Origin: Streptomyces sp. NBC_01454
GTDB lineage: Bacteria > Actinomycetota > Actinomycetes > Streptomycetales > Streptomycetaceae
NCBI RefSeq assembly: GCF_036227565.1
Contig: NZ_CP109460.1
Location: 2,914,001-2,978,000, forward strand
Reading direction: 5' to 3'
DNA length: 64,000 bases
Part shown: piece by piece, positions 1-7,925 of the stretch
Layout: each line of letters starts with the position of its first letter
How positions within the stretch are numbered: the first letter of the stretch is position 1
The notes under the pieces: model-generated
The model's database searches: none
Seen by the model: only the letters and a program-made list of their open reading frames with translations
Told to the model about the DNA's origin: nothing
Position numbers and translations under genes: made by a program

Positions 1-1296
1 CCGGTCTCCGGGCAGCGGCTGGAGCGGGCGCACATCGAGGCGCTGGCCCGGATCAAGGGTGCCGCCGCCCTGGTCAACGGCGAGCTGGGCGTCCTGGACA
101 AGGACATCGCCCAGGCCGTCCAGGAGGCGGCCGCGGCCGTCGCCACGGGGCAGTGGGACGACCACTTCCCCGTCGATGTGTTCCAGACCGGGTCCGGGAC
201 CTCGTCGAACATGAACACCAACGAGGTCATCGCGACGCTGGCGAGCGAGCGGCTGGGCCGCGAGGTGCACCCGAACGACCACGTCAACGCCAGCCAGTCG
301 TCCAACGATGTCTTCCCGTCCTCGATCCACATCGCGGCGACCTCGGCGGTGCTGAACGACCTGATTCCGGCGCTGGAGCATCTCGCGGAGGCGCTGGAGC
401 GCAAGGCGGAGGAGTTCGCCGAGGTCGTGAAGTCGGGGCGGACGCATCTGATGGACGCCACGCCGGTGACGCTGGGCCAGGAGTTCGGCGGCTACGCGGC
501 CCAGGTGCGGTACGGCGTCGAGCGGCTGCGGGCCTCGCTGCCGCGGCTGGCCGAACTGCCGCTGGGCGGCACGGCGGTGGGCACCGGCATCAACACCCCG
601 CCCGGCTTCCCGGCGGCGGTGATCGCCGAGGTGGCGCGGGTGACGGGGCTGCCGCTGACCGAGGCGCGCGACCACTTCGAGGCGCAGGGGGCGCGCGACG
701 GGATCGTGGAGACCAGCGGGCAGCTGCGGACGATCGGGGTCGGGCTGACGAAGATCGCCAACGATCTGCGGTGGATGGCGTCCGGCCCGCGGACCGGGCT
801 CGCGGAGATCGCGCTGCCGGATCTCCAGCCGGGCTCGTCGATCATGCCGGGAAAGGTCAACCCGGTCGTCCCCGAGGCGGTGTTGATGGTCGCGGCGCAG
901 GTCACCGGCAATGACGCGACGGTGGCGGCGGCCGGGGCGGCCGGCAACTTCGAGCTGAATGTGATGCTGCCGGTGATCGCGAAGAATGTGCTGGAGTCGG
1001 TGCGGCTGCTGGCCAATGTCTCGCGGCTGCTCGCGGACCGGACCGTCGACGGCATCACCGCGCACACCGAACGGGCCCGTGAATACGCCGAGTCGTCGCC
1101 CTCGGTCGTCACCCCGCTGAACCGGTACCTGGGCTACGAGGAGGCCGCCAAGGTCGCCAAGGCGTCCCTGGCCGAGCGGAAGACCATCCGTCAGGTGGTC
1201 CTGGAGGGCGGCTACGTCGAGCGGGGACTGCTGAGCGAGGAACAGCTGGACGAGGCGCTGGACGTCCTGCGGATGACCCGGCCGGCACAGACGTAA
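1..1296 (+). CDS. fumC: Class II fumarate hydratase (5' end outside window)
   Basis: Interconverts fumarate and L-malate in the TCA cycle as a soluble homotetramer. The frame is open from base 1 and ends at TAA 1294-1296, so 431 codons are present and roughly the first 30-40 residues are missing. Visible family marks are [13 protein letters not shown] in the substrate-binding region, [11 protein letters not shown], and the lyase signature [11 protein letters not shown] that carries the catalytic Ser loop. The C-terminal part (from about [14 protein letters not shown]) is that of fumarases rather than aspartase or argininosuccinate lyase. The next gene, a DUF402 protein, follows after 79 bases with its own promoter, so fumC is probably the last gene of its transcript. 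Aspartate ammonia-lyase is the only serious alternative and fits less well. Confidence 0.95.
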   Translation, partial: PVSGQRLERAHIEALARIKGAAALVNGELGVLDKDIAQAVQEAAAAVATGQWDDHFPVDVFQTGSGTSSNMNTNEVIATLASERLGREVHPNDHVNASQSSNDVFPSSIHIAATSAVLNDLIPALEHLAEALERKAEEFAEVVKSGRTHLMDATPVTLGQEFGGYAAQVRYGVERLRASLPRLAELPLGGTAVGTGINTPPGFPAAVIAEVARVTGLPLTEARDHFEAQGARDGIVETSGQLRTIGVGLTKIANDLRWMASGPRTGLAEIALPDLQPGSSIMPGKVNPVVPEAVLMVAAQVTGNDATVAAAGAAGNFELNVMLPVIAKNVLESVRLLANVSRLLADRTVDGITAHTERAREYAESSPSVVTPLNRYLGYEEAAKVAKASLAERKTIRQVVLEGGYVERGLLSEEQLDEALDVLRMTRPAQT

Positions 1297-1363
1297 CGGC
1301 ACACGTTACCCGTCCGTCACGCAAGGTGCGGCTCAGGTCACGGCGCGCGTCATACGGCGCCTC

Positions 1364-1369
1364 TAAGAT
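1364..1369 (+). promoter_or_regulatory. -10 box (TAAGAT) of a leaderless transcript
   Basis: TAAGAT fits the actinomycete TANNNT -10 consensus and ends six bases before the ATG at 1376. Transcription would therefore start on or next to the start codon. There is no Shine-Dalgarno sequence before this ATG, which agrees with a leaderless message. No convincing -35 box is visible. Confidence 0.5.
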
Positions 1370-1375
1370 CTGCGC

Positions 1376-2107
1376 ATGACAGCGGACACGGTGGACACGA
1401 CGGAGGGCGGATGCGGGACGCCCCGGGCGCGGCGGGCGGCGGACGATACGGCGCACGCGCGGCGCTGGGCGCCGGGGGACCACGTCCTGTGGCGTTATCG
1501 CGACAACGCCGACGCCGGCCGGTTCCACATCTGCCGTCCGATGACCGTCGTGCAGGACACCGAGGAGCTGCTGGCGGTGTGGATGGCGCCCGGTACCGCG
1601 TGCATCAAGCCGGTGCTCGCCGACGGCACCCCGGTGCACCGCGAGCCGCTGTCCACCCGCTACACCAAACCCCGCCGCACCACCCGCGACCAGTGGTTCG
1701 GTACCGGCGTGCTGAAGCTGGCCCGGCCCGGCGACCCCTGGTCGGTGTGGCTGTTCTGGGAGCGCGGCTGGCAGTTCAAGAACTGGTACGTCAATCTGGA
1801 GGAGCCGCGCCACCGTTGGTCGGGCGGCATTGACTCCGAGGACCACTTCCTCGACATCTGTGTCTATCCCGACCGGCACTGGGAGTGGCGGGACGAGGAC
1901 GAGTTCACCCAGGCGCAGCGGGACGGGCTGATGACGGACGCTCAGGCCGCCGAGGTCAGATCGGCCGGCCGGGCCGCGATCGCGCAGATCACGGCCTGGC
2001 GCGGGCCGTACGCCGACGGCTGGGAGGACTGGCGGCCCGATCCGTCCTGGCGGATTCCGCCGCTCCCCGAGGAGTGGGACCGCGCGCCGGATCGTTTGCG
2101 GTCGTAA
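1376..2107 (+). CDS. DUF402 domain protein (putative nucleoside phosphatase-like)
   Basis: 243 residues. The first 30 are low complexity. From GDHVLWRYRDN onward it matches the DUF402 barrel family, which includes FomD and nucleoside tri/diphosphatases of the NtdP type. Conserved-looking blocks are WFGTGVLKLARPGDPWSVWLFW, the W-x3-FKNWYVNLEEP motif and DICVYPDRHWEWRDEDEF, whose acidic residues would bind metal. It is probably cytoplasmic, with no signal peptide or membrane segment. The ATG follows a -10 box by six bases with no ribosome site, so it is likely translated leaderlessly. The true substrate cannot be told from sequence; only family membership is secure. Confidence 0.8.
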   Translation: MTADTVDTTEGGCGTPRARRAADDTAHARRWAPGDHVLWRYRDNADAGRFHICRPMTVVQDTEELLAVWMAPGTACIKPVLADGTPVHREPLSTRYTKPRRTTRDQWFGTGVLKLARPGDPWSVWLFWERGWQFKNWYVNLEEPRHRWSGGIDSEDHFLDICVYPDRHWEWRDEDEFTQAQRDGLMTDAQAAEVRSAGRAAIAQITAWRGPYADGWEDWRPDPSWRIPPLPEEWDRAPDRLRS

Positions 2108-2183
2108 GGGAGTGAAGTGAAACGACGGGAGTGAAGGGGGCGAACCATGGAAAGGTGCGCCTATGGGCAAAGCTGTTCCACGC

Positions 2184-2221
2184 GGGGCGCGGAGCGGGGC
2201 CGAGCCCCCTTGCTGCGCCCC
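2184..2221 (+). terminator. Imperfect hairpin after the DUF402 gene
   Basis: GGGGCGC (2184-2190) pairs with GCGCCCC (2215-2221), and inside it GGGGC (2196-2200) pairs with GCCCC (2204-2208) around a three-base loop. It lies about 77 bases past the DUF402 stop and 98 before the methyltransferase start. There is no U-run, so termination is plausible but weakly supported. Confidence 0.3.
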
Positions 2222-2318
2222 CGGCCTTCAAACGTAGGATCGTCCTCCGCAAGACTGCACAGGCGCAACTCCAGAACTGGAAAACGAACTTGACCGCGGT
2301 CGCAGGAGGGGCGAGGAC

Positions 2319-3002
2319 GTGAGCGCGACGAGCTACGACGGATACGAGGGCCTGAACCGGTTAGCACTGGACCGGGCCGGCCAGGCCGAGGCGTTCGACG
2401 CGATCGGCGACAGATACGACGACGCCTTCCCGCACAAGGAGGGCCAGCTCGCCTCCGGCGCCTGGCTGTCCGAGGCGCTGCCAGCCGGCTCACGCATCCT
2501 GGATCTGGGATGCGGCACGGGCCTGCCGACCGCCCGTCAGCTCATGGCGGCCGGCCACCGCGTCGTGGGTATCGATCTCTCCCCCTCGATGGTCACACTG
2601 GCCCGGGAGCACGTCCCGGGCGCCGAATTCCACCGGCTGGACATCGCCGACCTGCGCGGCGGCCGGCTCGGCGGCCCCGGCTCCTTCGACGGTGTCGCGG
2701 CCTATTTCTCGCTTCTGATGCTGCCCCGTGCCGAAATCCCTTACGCACTGGGCCTGCTGCATGATCTGCTACGCCCCGAGGGGCTGCTGGCCCTGTCTAT
2801 GGTCGAGGCGGATGTGGACGACTTCACGATTCCGTTCCTGGGCAACTCGATCCGGGTATCGGGTTACCTGCGGGACGACCTGCGCCGGGTCGTGCACGAC
2901 GCGGGTTTCGACGTCGTCGGGGAAGACGCCTACGCATACGCCCCGGCGAGTACGGACGTACCACCCGAGATCCAGCTCTTTCTGCACCTGCGACGCGCCT
3001 GA
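2319..3002 (+). CDS. SAM-dependent class I methyltransferase with a TTA codon
   Basis: 227 residues, GTG start preceded by a strong AGGAGGGG about ten bases upstream. The Rossmann SAM-binding motif I is ILDLGCGTGLPTARQL (about residues 62-77), followed by motif II VVGIDLSPSMV and the motif IV-like FHRLDIADLR. The rest resembles the UbiE/Methyltransf_25 group, so the substrate is unknown. Codon 15 (2361-2363) is TTA, the rarest codon in Streptomyces, decoded only by the bldA leucyl-tRNA. Translation is therefore expected to depend on developmental stage. Nearby codons (GGA, GCA, AGA) are also less GC-biased than those of the flanking genes, which hints at later acquisition. It appears to be a single-gene unit. 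Confidence 0.85.
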   Translation: MSATSYDGYEGLNRLALDRAGQAEAFDAIGDRYDDAFPHKEGQLASGAWLSEALPAGSRILDLGCGTGLPTARQLMAAGHRVVGIDLSPSMVTLAREHVPGAEFHRLDIADLRGGRLGGPGSFDGVAAYFSLLMLPRAEIPYALGLLHDLLRPEGLLALSMVEADVDDFTIPFLGNSIRVSGYLRDDLRRVVHDAGFDVVGEDAYAYAPASTDVPPEIQLFLHLRRA

Positions 3003-3091
3003 GACGCAGCGCGCCGGGCGCGGCCGCACAAGCGGCACGCCCGTAACGCGGCGCGTTTGGCGCACAGCCCCGGACGGATGGAATCCCACGC

Positions 3092-5632
3092 GTGACGGAG
3101 CACCCCACCTCCCACGAACCGCGGCAGCCGGCCCCGGCCGCCGCGCCTTCGCTGTCCCCTGCCCGCGGGCCGGCCGGCACGGCGCCACTCGGCGCCGTGC
3201 CCGACCCGCGCAGCGCCCTGCAGCAGCCGGCCGCGCCGGGGTTCGCCCCGGTGCCCGGCGGCGGGTTCGCGGTGCGCGGCGGTGACGACATAGGCCTCGC
3301 CGGTGCCGCCGTCACGGCCTCGGCGGGCACGCCGGGCGGCCGCTTCGACGACGAACCGGCCGCGGACCACGGCGCGGCACGGCGGGACCCTTCGGCGGAC
3401 GCGGACGGCGCCGCCGGCCACACCGGTGGGCGTGCCGGCGAGCACACCACCGGTCATCGCGGCGGCCGGGCCGTCGCACCGGACGCCTCGATCCCGTACG
3501 GGGAGGCGTATGGCGACGCGTACGGGGAGGTGCCGATGTCGGCGAGCGGACGGCCGGGCGGCGCGGCGGACGGGGGCCGGGAGGCGACCCGGGCCGGGCA
3601 GCGGGTGGCGCGGGGCGCGATGGGCCGCGCCGAGACGCCCGGGCCGGCTGAGGAGCCGCAGCACGAGCCGCATCCACGGCACGGCGGCGAGGGCATCGGG
3701 CGGCCTCGTGAGGGCGGCGGTCCGGACGGCGGCGGGCGGCCGTGGCCGCGCGACGGCGAGCCGGGCGGGACGGTGCCGGAGCAGTCGCCGCCGCACGCCG
3801 AGGTGTCGCGGGCGGCAGCCGAGTCCGGGACCGCGGCCCCCGGACCGGCGGGACCGCCGCCGGCCCGCTCGGCGCATCCGGGCGAGAGCGGTGAGGTCGC
3901 GGCGGCCCGGCAGGCGGGCGGTGACCGGCTGCGGTTCATCGGCGCCGCGACCCGGCGGATCGCCCGCGGCATAGACCTCGACGAGATCGTGCTCGGCCTG
4001 TGCCGGGCGACGGTCCCGACGTTCGCCGACGCGATCCTCGTCTATCTGCGGGATCCGCTGCCGGTGGGCGACGAGCGCCCGACCGGCCCGGTGGTGCTGC
4101 GGCTGCGCCGGACCGACCGGATTCCGGAGGAGCCGGACACCAACGGCGGGCGGCTGCCGATGCTGCCGGCCCAGCCCGATCTGGGACCGGCGATGGGCGG
4201 CAGCGCGGCGGAGCTGGCCGAGGTGCAGCCCGGCGGCCCGCTGGCCGAGGTGCTGCGGGGCGTACGGCCGCTGTTCGGCGAGGCCCAGGCGGCGCGGACG
4301 GCGCTGCCGGAGCTGCTGGGGCCGGACCCGCGGCTGCCCGGCGGCCACCGGGTGATCCTGGCGCCGCTGCGCGGCCGCCGGCGGGTGATCGGTGCGGCGG
4401 TGTTCCTGCGCCGCCCGGACCGGCCCGCGTTCGAGCCGGACGATCTGCTGGTGGCGGCGCAGCTGGCGACGCACACCGCGCTGGGTGTGGACAAGGCGGT
4501 GCTCTACGGCCGCGAGGCGTACATCGCCGACGCCCTGCAGCGCACGATGCTGCCGGACTCGCTGCCGCAGCCGACCGGGGTCCGGCTGGCCAGCCGCTAT
4601 CTGCCGGCCGCCGAGACCGCCCGGGTCGGCGGCGACTGGTACGACGCGATCCCGCTGCCGGGCAGCCGGGTGGCGCTGGTCGTCGGCGATGTCATGGGGC
4701 ACTCGATGACCTCGGCCGCGATCATGGGTCAGCTGCGCACCACCGCGCAGACCCTGGCGGGGCTGGACCTGCCGCCGCAGGAGGTGCTGCACCACCTCGA
4801 CGAGCAGGCCCAGCGGCTGGGCACGGACCGCATGGCGACGTGCATGTACGTGGTCTACGACCCGGTCGCGCACCGGATCACCATCGCCAACGCCGGCCAT
4901 CCGCCGCCGGTGATGCTGCACCGCGGCGGGCGCGCCGAGGTGCTGCGGGTGCCGTCGGGCGCGCCGATCGGCGTCGGCGGGGTGGACTTCGAGGCGGTGG
5001 AGCTGGACGCCCCGGCGGGCGCCACGCTGGTCCTCTACACGGACGGTCTGGTCGAGTCGCGGATCCGGGACGTGTGGACCGGCATCGAGCAGCTGCGGGA
5101 GCGGCTGGCGGAGACGGCCCGGCTGACGGGTCCCCATCCGCCGCCGCTGGAGCCGATGTGCGACGAGGTGCTCGACATGCTCGGCCCCGGCGACCGCGAC
5201 GACGACATCGCGCTGCTGGCGGCCCGCTTCGACGGGATCGCGCCGAGCGATGTCGCGTACTGGTATCTGGATCCGAAGGCGCAGACGGCCGGGCAGGCCC
5301 GCCGGCTGGCCCGCCGGGCGCTGGCGCGCTGGGGCCTGGACGAGCTGACCGACCAGCTGGAGCTGCTGGTCAGCGAGGTGGTGACCAACGCGGTGCGGTA
5401 TGCGGAGCGGCCGATCACGCTGCGGTTGCTGCGAACGGACGTACTGCGCTGTGAGGTCGGGGACGACGTCCCGCAGCTGCCGCGGCTGCGCCAGGCCCGG
5501 CCGTCGGACGAGGGCGGGCGGGGCCTCTACCTCGTCAACCGGATGGCGCGGCGCTGGGGTGCGACCCGTCTGAGCATGGGAAAGGTCGTCTGGTTCGAGC
5601 TGAGCATGCCGCCGGGGGCGCAGCAGCGCTGA
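3092..5632 (+). CDS. SpoIIE-type PP2C phosphatase with GAF and anti-sigma ATPase domains
   Basis: 846 residues. Residues 1 to about 278 are a Gly/Ala/Pro/Arg/Glu-rich disordered region. A GAF-like sensor follows (from RLRFIGAATRRIARGI, about 278-470). Then comes the SpoIIE/PP2C domain with GGDWYDAIPLP (about 512), GDVMGHSMTSAA and the metal-binding end DRDDDIALLAARF. The C-terminal HATPase_c domain of RsbW type has the N-box SEVVTNAVRYA and G-box DEGGRGLYLVNRMA. In this family the phosphatase dephosphorylates anti-anti-sigma factors while the kinase module binds sigma factors or phosphorylates antagonists, so it likely controls an alternative sigma factor of stress or development. The GTG start is only the most upstream plausible one; a start inside the disordered part cannot be excluded. 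Confidence 0.9.
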   Translation: MTEHPTSHEPRQPAPAAAPSLSPARGPAGTAPLGAVPDPRSALQQPAAPGFAPVPGGGFAVRGGDDIGLAGAAVTASAGTPGGRFDDEPAADHGAARRDPSADADGAAGHTGGRAGEHTTGHRGGRAVAPDASIPYGEAYGDAYGEVPMSASGRPGGAADGGREATRAGQRVARGAMGRAETPGPAEEPQHEPHPRHGGEGIGRPREGGGPDGGGRPWPRDGEPGGTVPEQSPPHAEVSRAAAESGTAAPGPAGPPPARSAHPGESGEVAAARQAGGDRLRFIGAATRRIARGIDLDEIVLGLCRATVPTFADAILVYLRDPLPVGDERPTGPVVLRLRRTDRIPEEPDTNGGRLPMLPAQPDLGPAMGGSAAELAEVQPGGPLAEVLRGVRPLFGEAQAARTALPELLGPDPRLPGGHRVILAPLRGRRRVIGAAVFLRRPDRPAFEPDDLLVAAQLATHTALGVDKAVLYGREAYIADALQRTMLPDSLPQPTGVRLASRYLPAAETARVGGDWYDAIPLPGSRVALVVGDVMGHSMTSAAIMGQLRTTAQTLAGLDLPPQEVLHHLDEQAQRLGTDRMATCMYVVYDPVAHRITIANAGHPPPVMLHRGGRAEVLRVPSGAPIGVGGVDFEAVELDAPAGATLVLYTDGLVESRIRDVWTGIEQLRERLAETARLTGPHPPPLEPMCDEVLDMLGPGDRDDDIALLAARFDGIAPSDVAYWYLDPKAQTAGQARRLARRALARWGLDELTDQLELLVSEVVTNAVRYAERPITLRLLRTDVLRCEVGDDVPQLPRLRQARPSDEGGRGLYLVNRMARRWGATRLSMGKVVWFELSMPPGAQQR

Positions 5633-5666
5633 CGCCCCCGCGGGCGCCCGGCCCGTGTCCCACATT

Positions 5667-5698
5667 TTGGACCCCGTCTGAGACCGGACGGGGTCCAA
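5667..5698 (+). terminator. 12-bp stem hairpin between phosphatase and catalase genes
   Basis: TTGGACCCCGTC (5667-5678) pairs perfectly with GACGGGGTCCAA (5687-5698) around an eight-base loop, 35 bases after the phosphatase stop. It is preceded by TTTT on the left, so it could also serve transcripts from the other strand. A terminator is the simplest reading, although it also lies within 150 bases of the catalase start and could be a protein site. Confidence 0.6.
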
Positions 5699-5747
5699 CT
5701 CTTGCCGACATGCCGTCCGGGGAGTTGACTGCTTGGGTGGGCGTTAA

Positions 5748-5782
5748 GGGACTGACTGACCCAATTCGGGACTGACCGACCC
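5748..5782 (+). promoter_or_regulatory. Two 15-bp direct repeats before the catalase gene
   Basis: GGGACTGACTGACCC (5748-5762) is repeated as GGGACTGACCGACCC (5768-5782) with one mismatch and a 20-base period, 36 bases before the catalase ATG. Just upstream, GGGAGT (5720-5725) and CGTT (5742-5745) loosely resemble an oxidative-stress ECF promoter of the SigR kind, but the spacing is short. The repeats lie between this possible promoter and the ribosome site, as an operator would. Confidence 0.45.
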
Positions 5783-5818
5783 TCTACTCCCAGTCGTCGA
5801 CCCAGGAGGCGCTCCTCC

Positions 5819-7282
5819 ATGACCAGCTCCGCGCACCACGTCCCGCACACCACGAACAACGCCGGCATTCCGGTCGAGAGCGACGAGCATTCGCTGACCG
5901 TGGGTCCGGACGGCCCGATCCTGCTCCAGGACCACTACCTGATCGAGAAGATGGCCCAGTTCAACCGTGAACGGGTCCCCGAGCGGGTGGTGCACGCCAA
6001 GGGCAGCGGCGCGTACGGCACCTTCGAGGTCACCAACGACGTCAGCCAGTTCACCAAGGCGGATCTCTTCCAGCCCGGCAAGACGACCGAGATGCTGGCC
6101 CGCTTCTCGACCGTCGCCGGCGAACAGGGCTCCCCCGACACCTGGCGCGACCCCCGCGGCTTCGCGCTGAAGTTCTACACCGAGTACGGCAACTACGACC
6201 TGGTCGGCAACAACACCCCGGTCTTCTTCGTCCGTGACACGATCAAGTTCCAGGACTTCATCCGCTCCCAGAAGCGCCAGCCGGGCAGCGGACTGCGCGA
6301 CCACGACATGCAGTGGGACTTCTGGACGCTGTCGCCGGAGTCGGCCCACCAGGTCACCTGGCTGATGGGCGACCGCGGCATCCCGAAGACCTACCGCCAC
6401 ATGAACGGCTACGGCTCCCACACCTATATGTGGATCAATGCCGGCGGCGAGAAGTTCTGGATCAAGTACCACTTCAAGACGGACCAGGGCATCGACTTCC
6501 TCACCCAGGAGGACGCGGACCGGATCGCCGGCGAGGACGCCGACTACCACCGCCGCGATCTCTACCGCGCCATCGACACCGGCGACGCCCCGTCGTGGAC
6601 GCTCTACGTCCAGGTCATGCCGTTCGACGACGCGCCGGACTACCGCTTCAACCCGTTCGACCTGACCAAGGTGTGGCCGCACGGCGACTACCCGCTGATC
6701 GAGGTCGGGCGGATGACGCTCAACAGAAACCCGGAAGATTACTTCATCCACATCGAGCAGGCGGCCTTCGAGCCGTCCAACATGGTGCCGGGCATCGGCC
6801 CGTCCCCCGACAAGATGCTGCTGGGCCGGCTGTTCTCCTACCCGGACACCCACCGGTACCGCATCGGTCCGAACTATCTGCAGCTGCCGCCCAACCGGCC
6901 GCACGTCCCCGTCCACTCGTACGCCAAGGACGGCGCGATGCGCTACGAGCCGGCCCGGGTGGCGCGGCCGTACGCCCCCAACTCCTACGGCGGGCCGGCG
7001 GCGGACACCGGGCAGTACGGCGACCCGGCGGGCTGGGCGACGGCGGGCGAGATGGTGCGCGAGGCCACCCGGCCGCGGCGGGACGACGACGACTTCGTCC
7101 AGCCCGGCACGATGGTCCGCCAGGTCCTCGACGACGCGGCCCGCGACCGGCTGGTGAACAACGTCGCCGGTCACCTCTCCGAGGACGTCACCAAGCCGGT
7201 CCTGGAGCGCGCGTTCCAGTACTGGCGCAATATCGACAAGAACCTCGGCGACCGGATCGTCAAGAAGTTCAACGGCGGCTGA
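5819..7282 (+). CDS. katA: Monofunctional heme catalase (clade 3, small subunit)
   Basis: 487 residues, the usual length for small-subunit catalases. Breaks H2O2 to water and oxygen in the cytoplasm. The distal catalytic His lies in [16 protein letters not shown] (His about 59), the active-site Asn in [10 protein letters not shown], and the proximal heme-ligand Tyr in [14 protein letters not shown] (about 341). NADPH-binding clade features are present ([19 protein letters not shown]). The ATG is preceded by CCAGGAGG. No catR/furA regulator lies beside it, so control probably runs through the repeats upstream. A 13-bp stem terminator follows. The gene symbol is the generic name and the specific paralogue is not determined. 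Confidence 0.95.
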   Translation: MTSSAHHVPHTTNNAGIPVESDEHSLTVGPDGPILLQDHYLIEKMAQFNRERVPERVVHAKGSGAYGTFEVTNDVSQFTKADLFQPGKTTEMLARFSTVAGEQGSPDTWRDPRGFALKFYTEYGNYDLVGNNTPVFFVRDTIKFQDFIRSQKRQPGSGLRDHDMQWDFWTLSPESAHQVTWLMGDRGIPKTYRHMNGYGSHTYMWINAGGEKFWIKYHFKTDQGIDFLTQEDADRIAGEDADYHRRDLYRAIDTGDAPSWTLYVQVMPFDDAPDYRFNPFDLTKVWPHGDYPLIEVGRMTLNRNPEDYFIHIEQAAFEPSNMVPGIGPSPDKMLLGRLFSYPDTHRYRIGPNYLQLPPNRPHVPVHSYAKDGAMRYEPARVARPYAPNSYGGPAADTGQYGDPAGWATAGEMVREATRPRRDDDDFVQPGTMVRQVLDDAARDRLVNNVAGHLSEDVTKPVLERAFQYWRNIDKNLGDRIVKKFNGG

Positions 7283-7316
7283 GCACCGCAGCGGCCACGG
7301 CCCGCCAGGGCGGGGC

Positions 7317-7348
7317 AGGCGCCCGGAGCGTGGAGGCTCCGGGCGCCT
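7317..7348 (+). terminator. Catalase terminator
   Basis: AGGCGCCCGGAGC (7317-7329) pairs with GCTCCGGGCGCCT (7336-7348), a perfect 13-bp stem with a six-base loop, 35 bases after the catalase stop. Confidence 0.8.
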
Positions 7349-7369
7349 CACCGTGTCCGGGGGGGGCGG

Positions 7370-7848
7370 CGTGCGCGTCGCACCGAGTTGCGCGTCACCC
7401 TCGGCTTCACCTCGGAGCCGCTCGCGCTCGACCACCGCGACACCGCACGGCACAAGGCGGTGCTCGCCGAGCGGATGGCCGCGCTGGGCGGTGACACCCC
7501 GCGGCTGCTGAAGGCGATGTGGCAGGCGTCCGGCTTCTTCTTCGACGCGATGGCCCAGATACACCTGGACCGCTGGTCGGACGGCAGGGTGGTGCTGGTC
7601 GGGACGCCGGATACTGCCCGTCGCCGCTGTCCGGGCAGGGCACCGGCCCGGCCCTGGTGGGTGCCTATGTCCTGGCCGACGAGCTGGGCGCGGCGGCGGG
7701 TGACCACCGCACCGCGCTGCGCCGCTACGAGGAGCGGCTGCGCCCGTTCGTCGCCCTCAACCAGGCGCTCGCCACGGAGAATCCGGGCCGGGGGGCCACC
7801 GAGGAGTCCCTGGAGCGGGCCAGGAACGCCGTCCGTCTCGACGGTTGA
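7370..7848 (+). pseudogene. FAD-dependent monooxygenase remnant (N-truncated, frameshifted)
   Basis: The C-terminal 155 or so residues of a PheA/TetX-type FAD-dependent monooxygenase. The first part reads ELRVTLGFTSEPLALD through AQIHLDRWSDGRVVLVG. The frame then shifts near 7600 and continues as DAGYCPSPLSGQGTGPALVGAYVLADEL, the second FAD-binding motif (normally VGDAxYCPSPLSGQGT), ending at TGA 7846-7848. Functional homologues have about 390-400 residues, so the N-terminal Rossmann domain with GxGxxG is absent. The shift is one missing G: GTCGGGACGCC stands where VGDA needs GTC GGG GAC GCC. Either a real deletion or a base-calling error could explain the shift, but not the missing N-terminus. 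No mobile element is visible next to it. Confidence 0.85.
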
Positions 7849-7875
7849 CCGTCCGCCGGCCCCGCCACAGACGGG

Positions 7876-7907
7876 CGAGGGGCGCCCGGTGGTCCGGACG
7901 CCCCTCG
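7876..7907. terminator. Bidirectional terminator before the penicillin-binding protein gene end
   Basis: CGAGGGGCG (7876-7884) pairs with CGCCCCTCG (7899-7907), and CCGG (7886-7889) pairs with CCGG (7894-7897) inside it. It lies between the monooxygenase remnant and the end of the convergent penicillin-binding protein gene. Confidence 0.7.
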
Positions 7908-7925
7908 TTCCGCTTGCCTGCCGGG

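Noticed and set aside
2930..5698. A 922-codon open frame on the minus strand opposite the phosphatase gene
   Set aside because: It is Arg/His/Pro-rich with no domain and mirrors the third-base bias of the real plus-strand gene.
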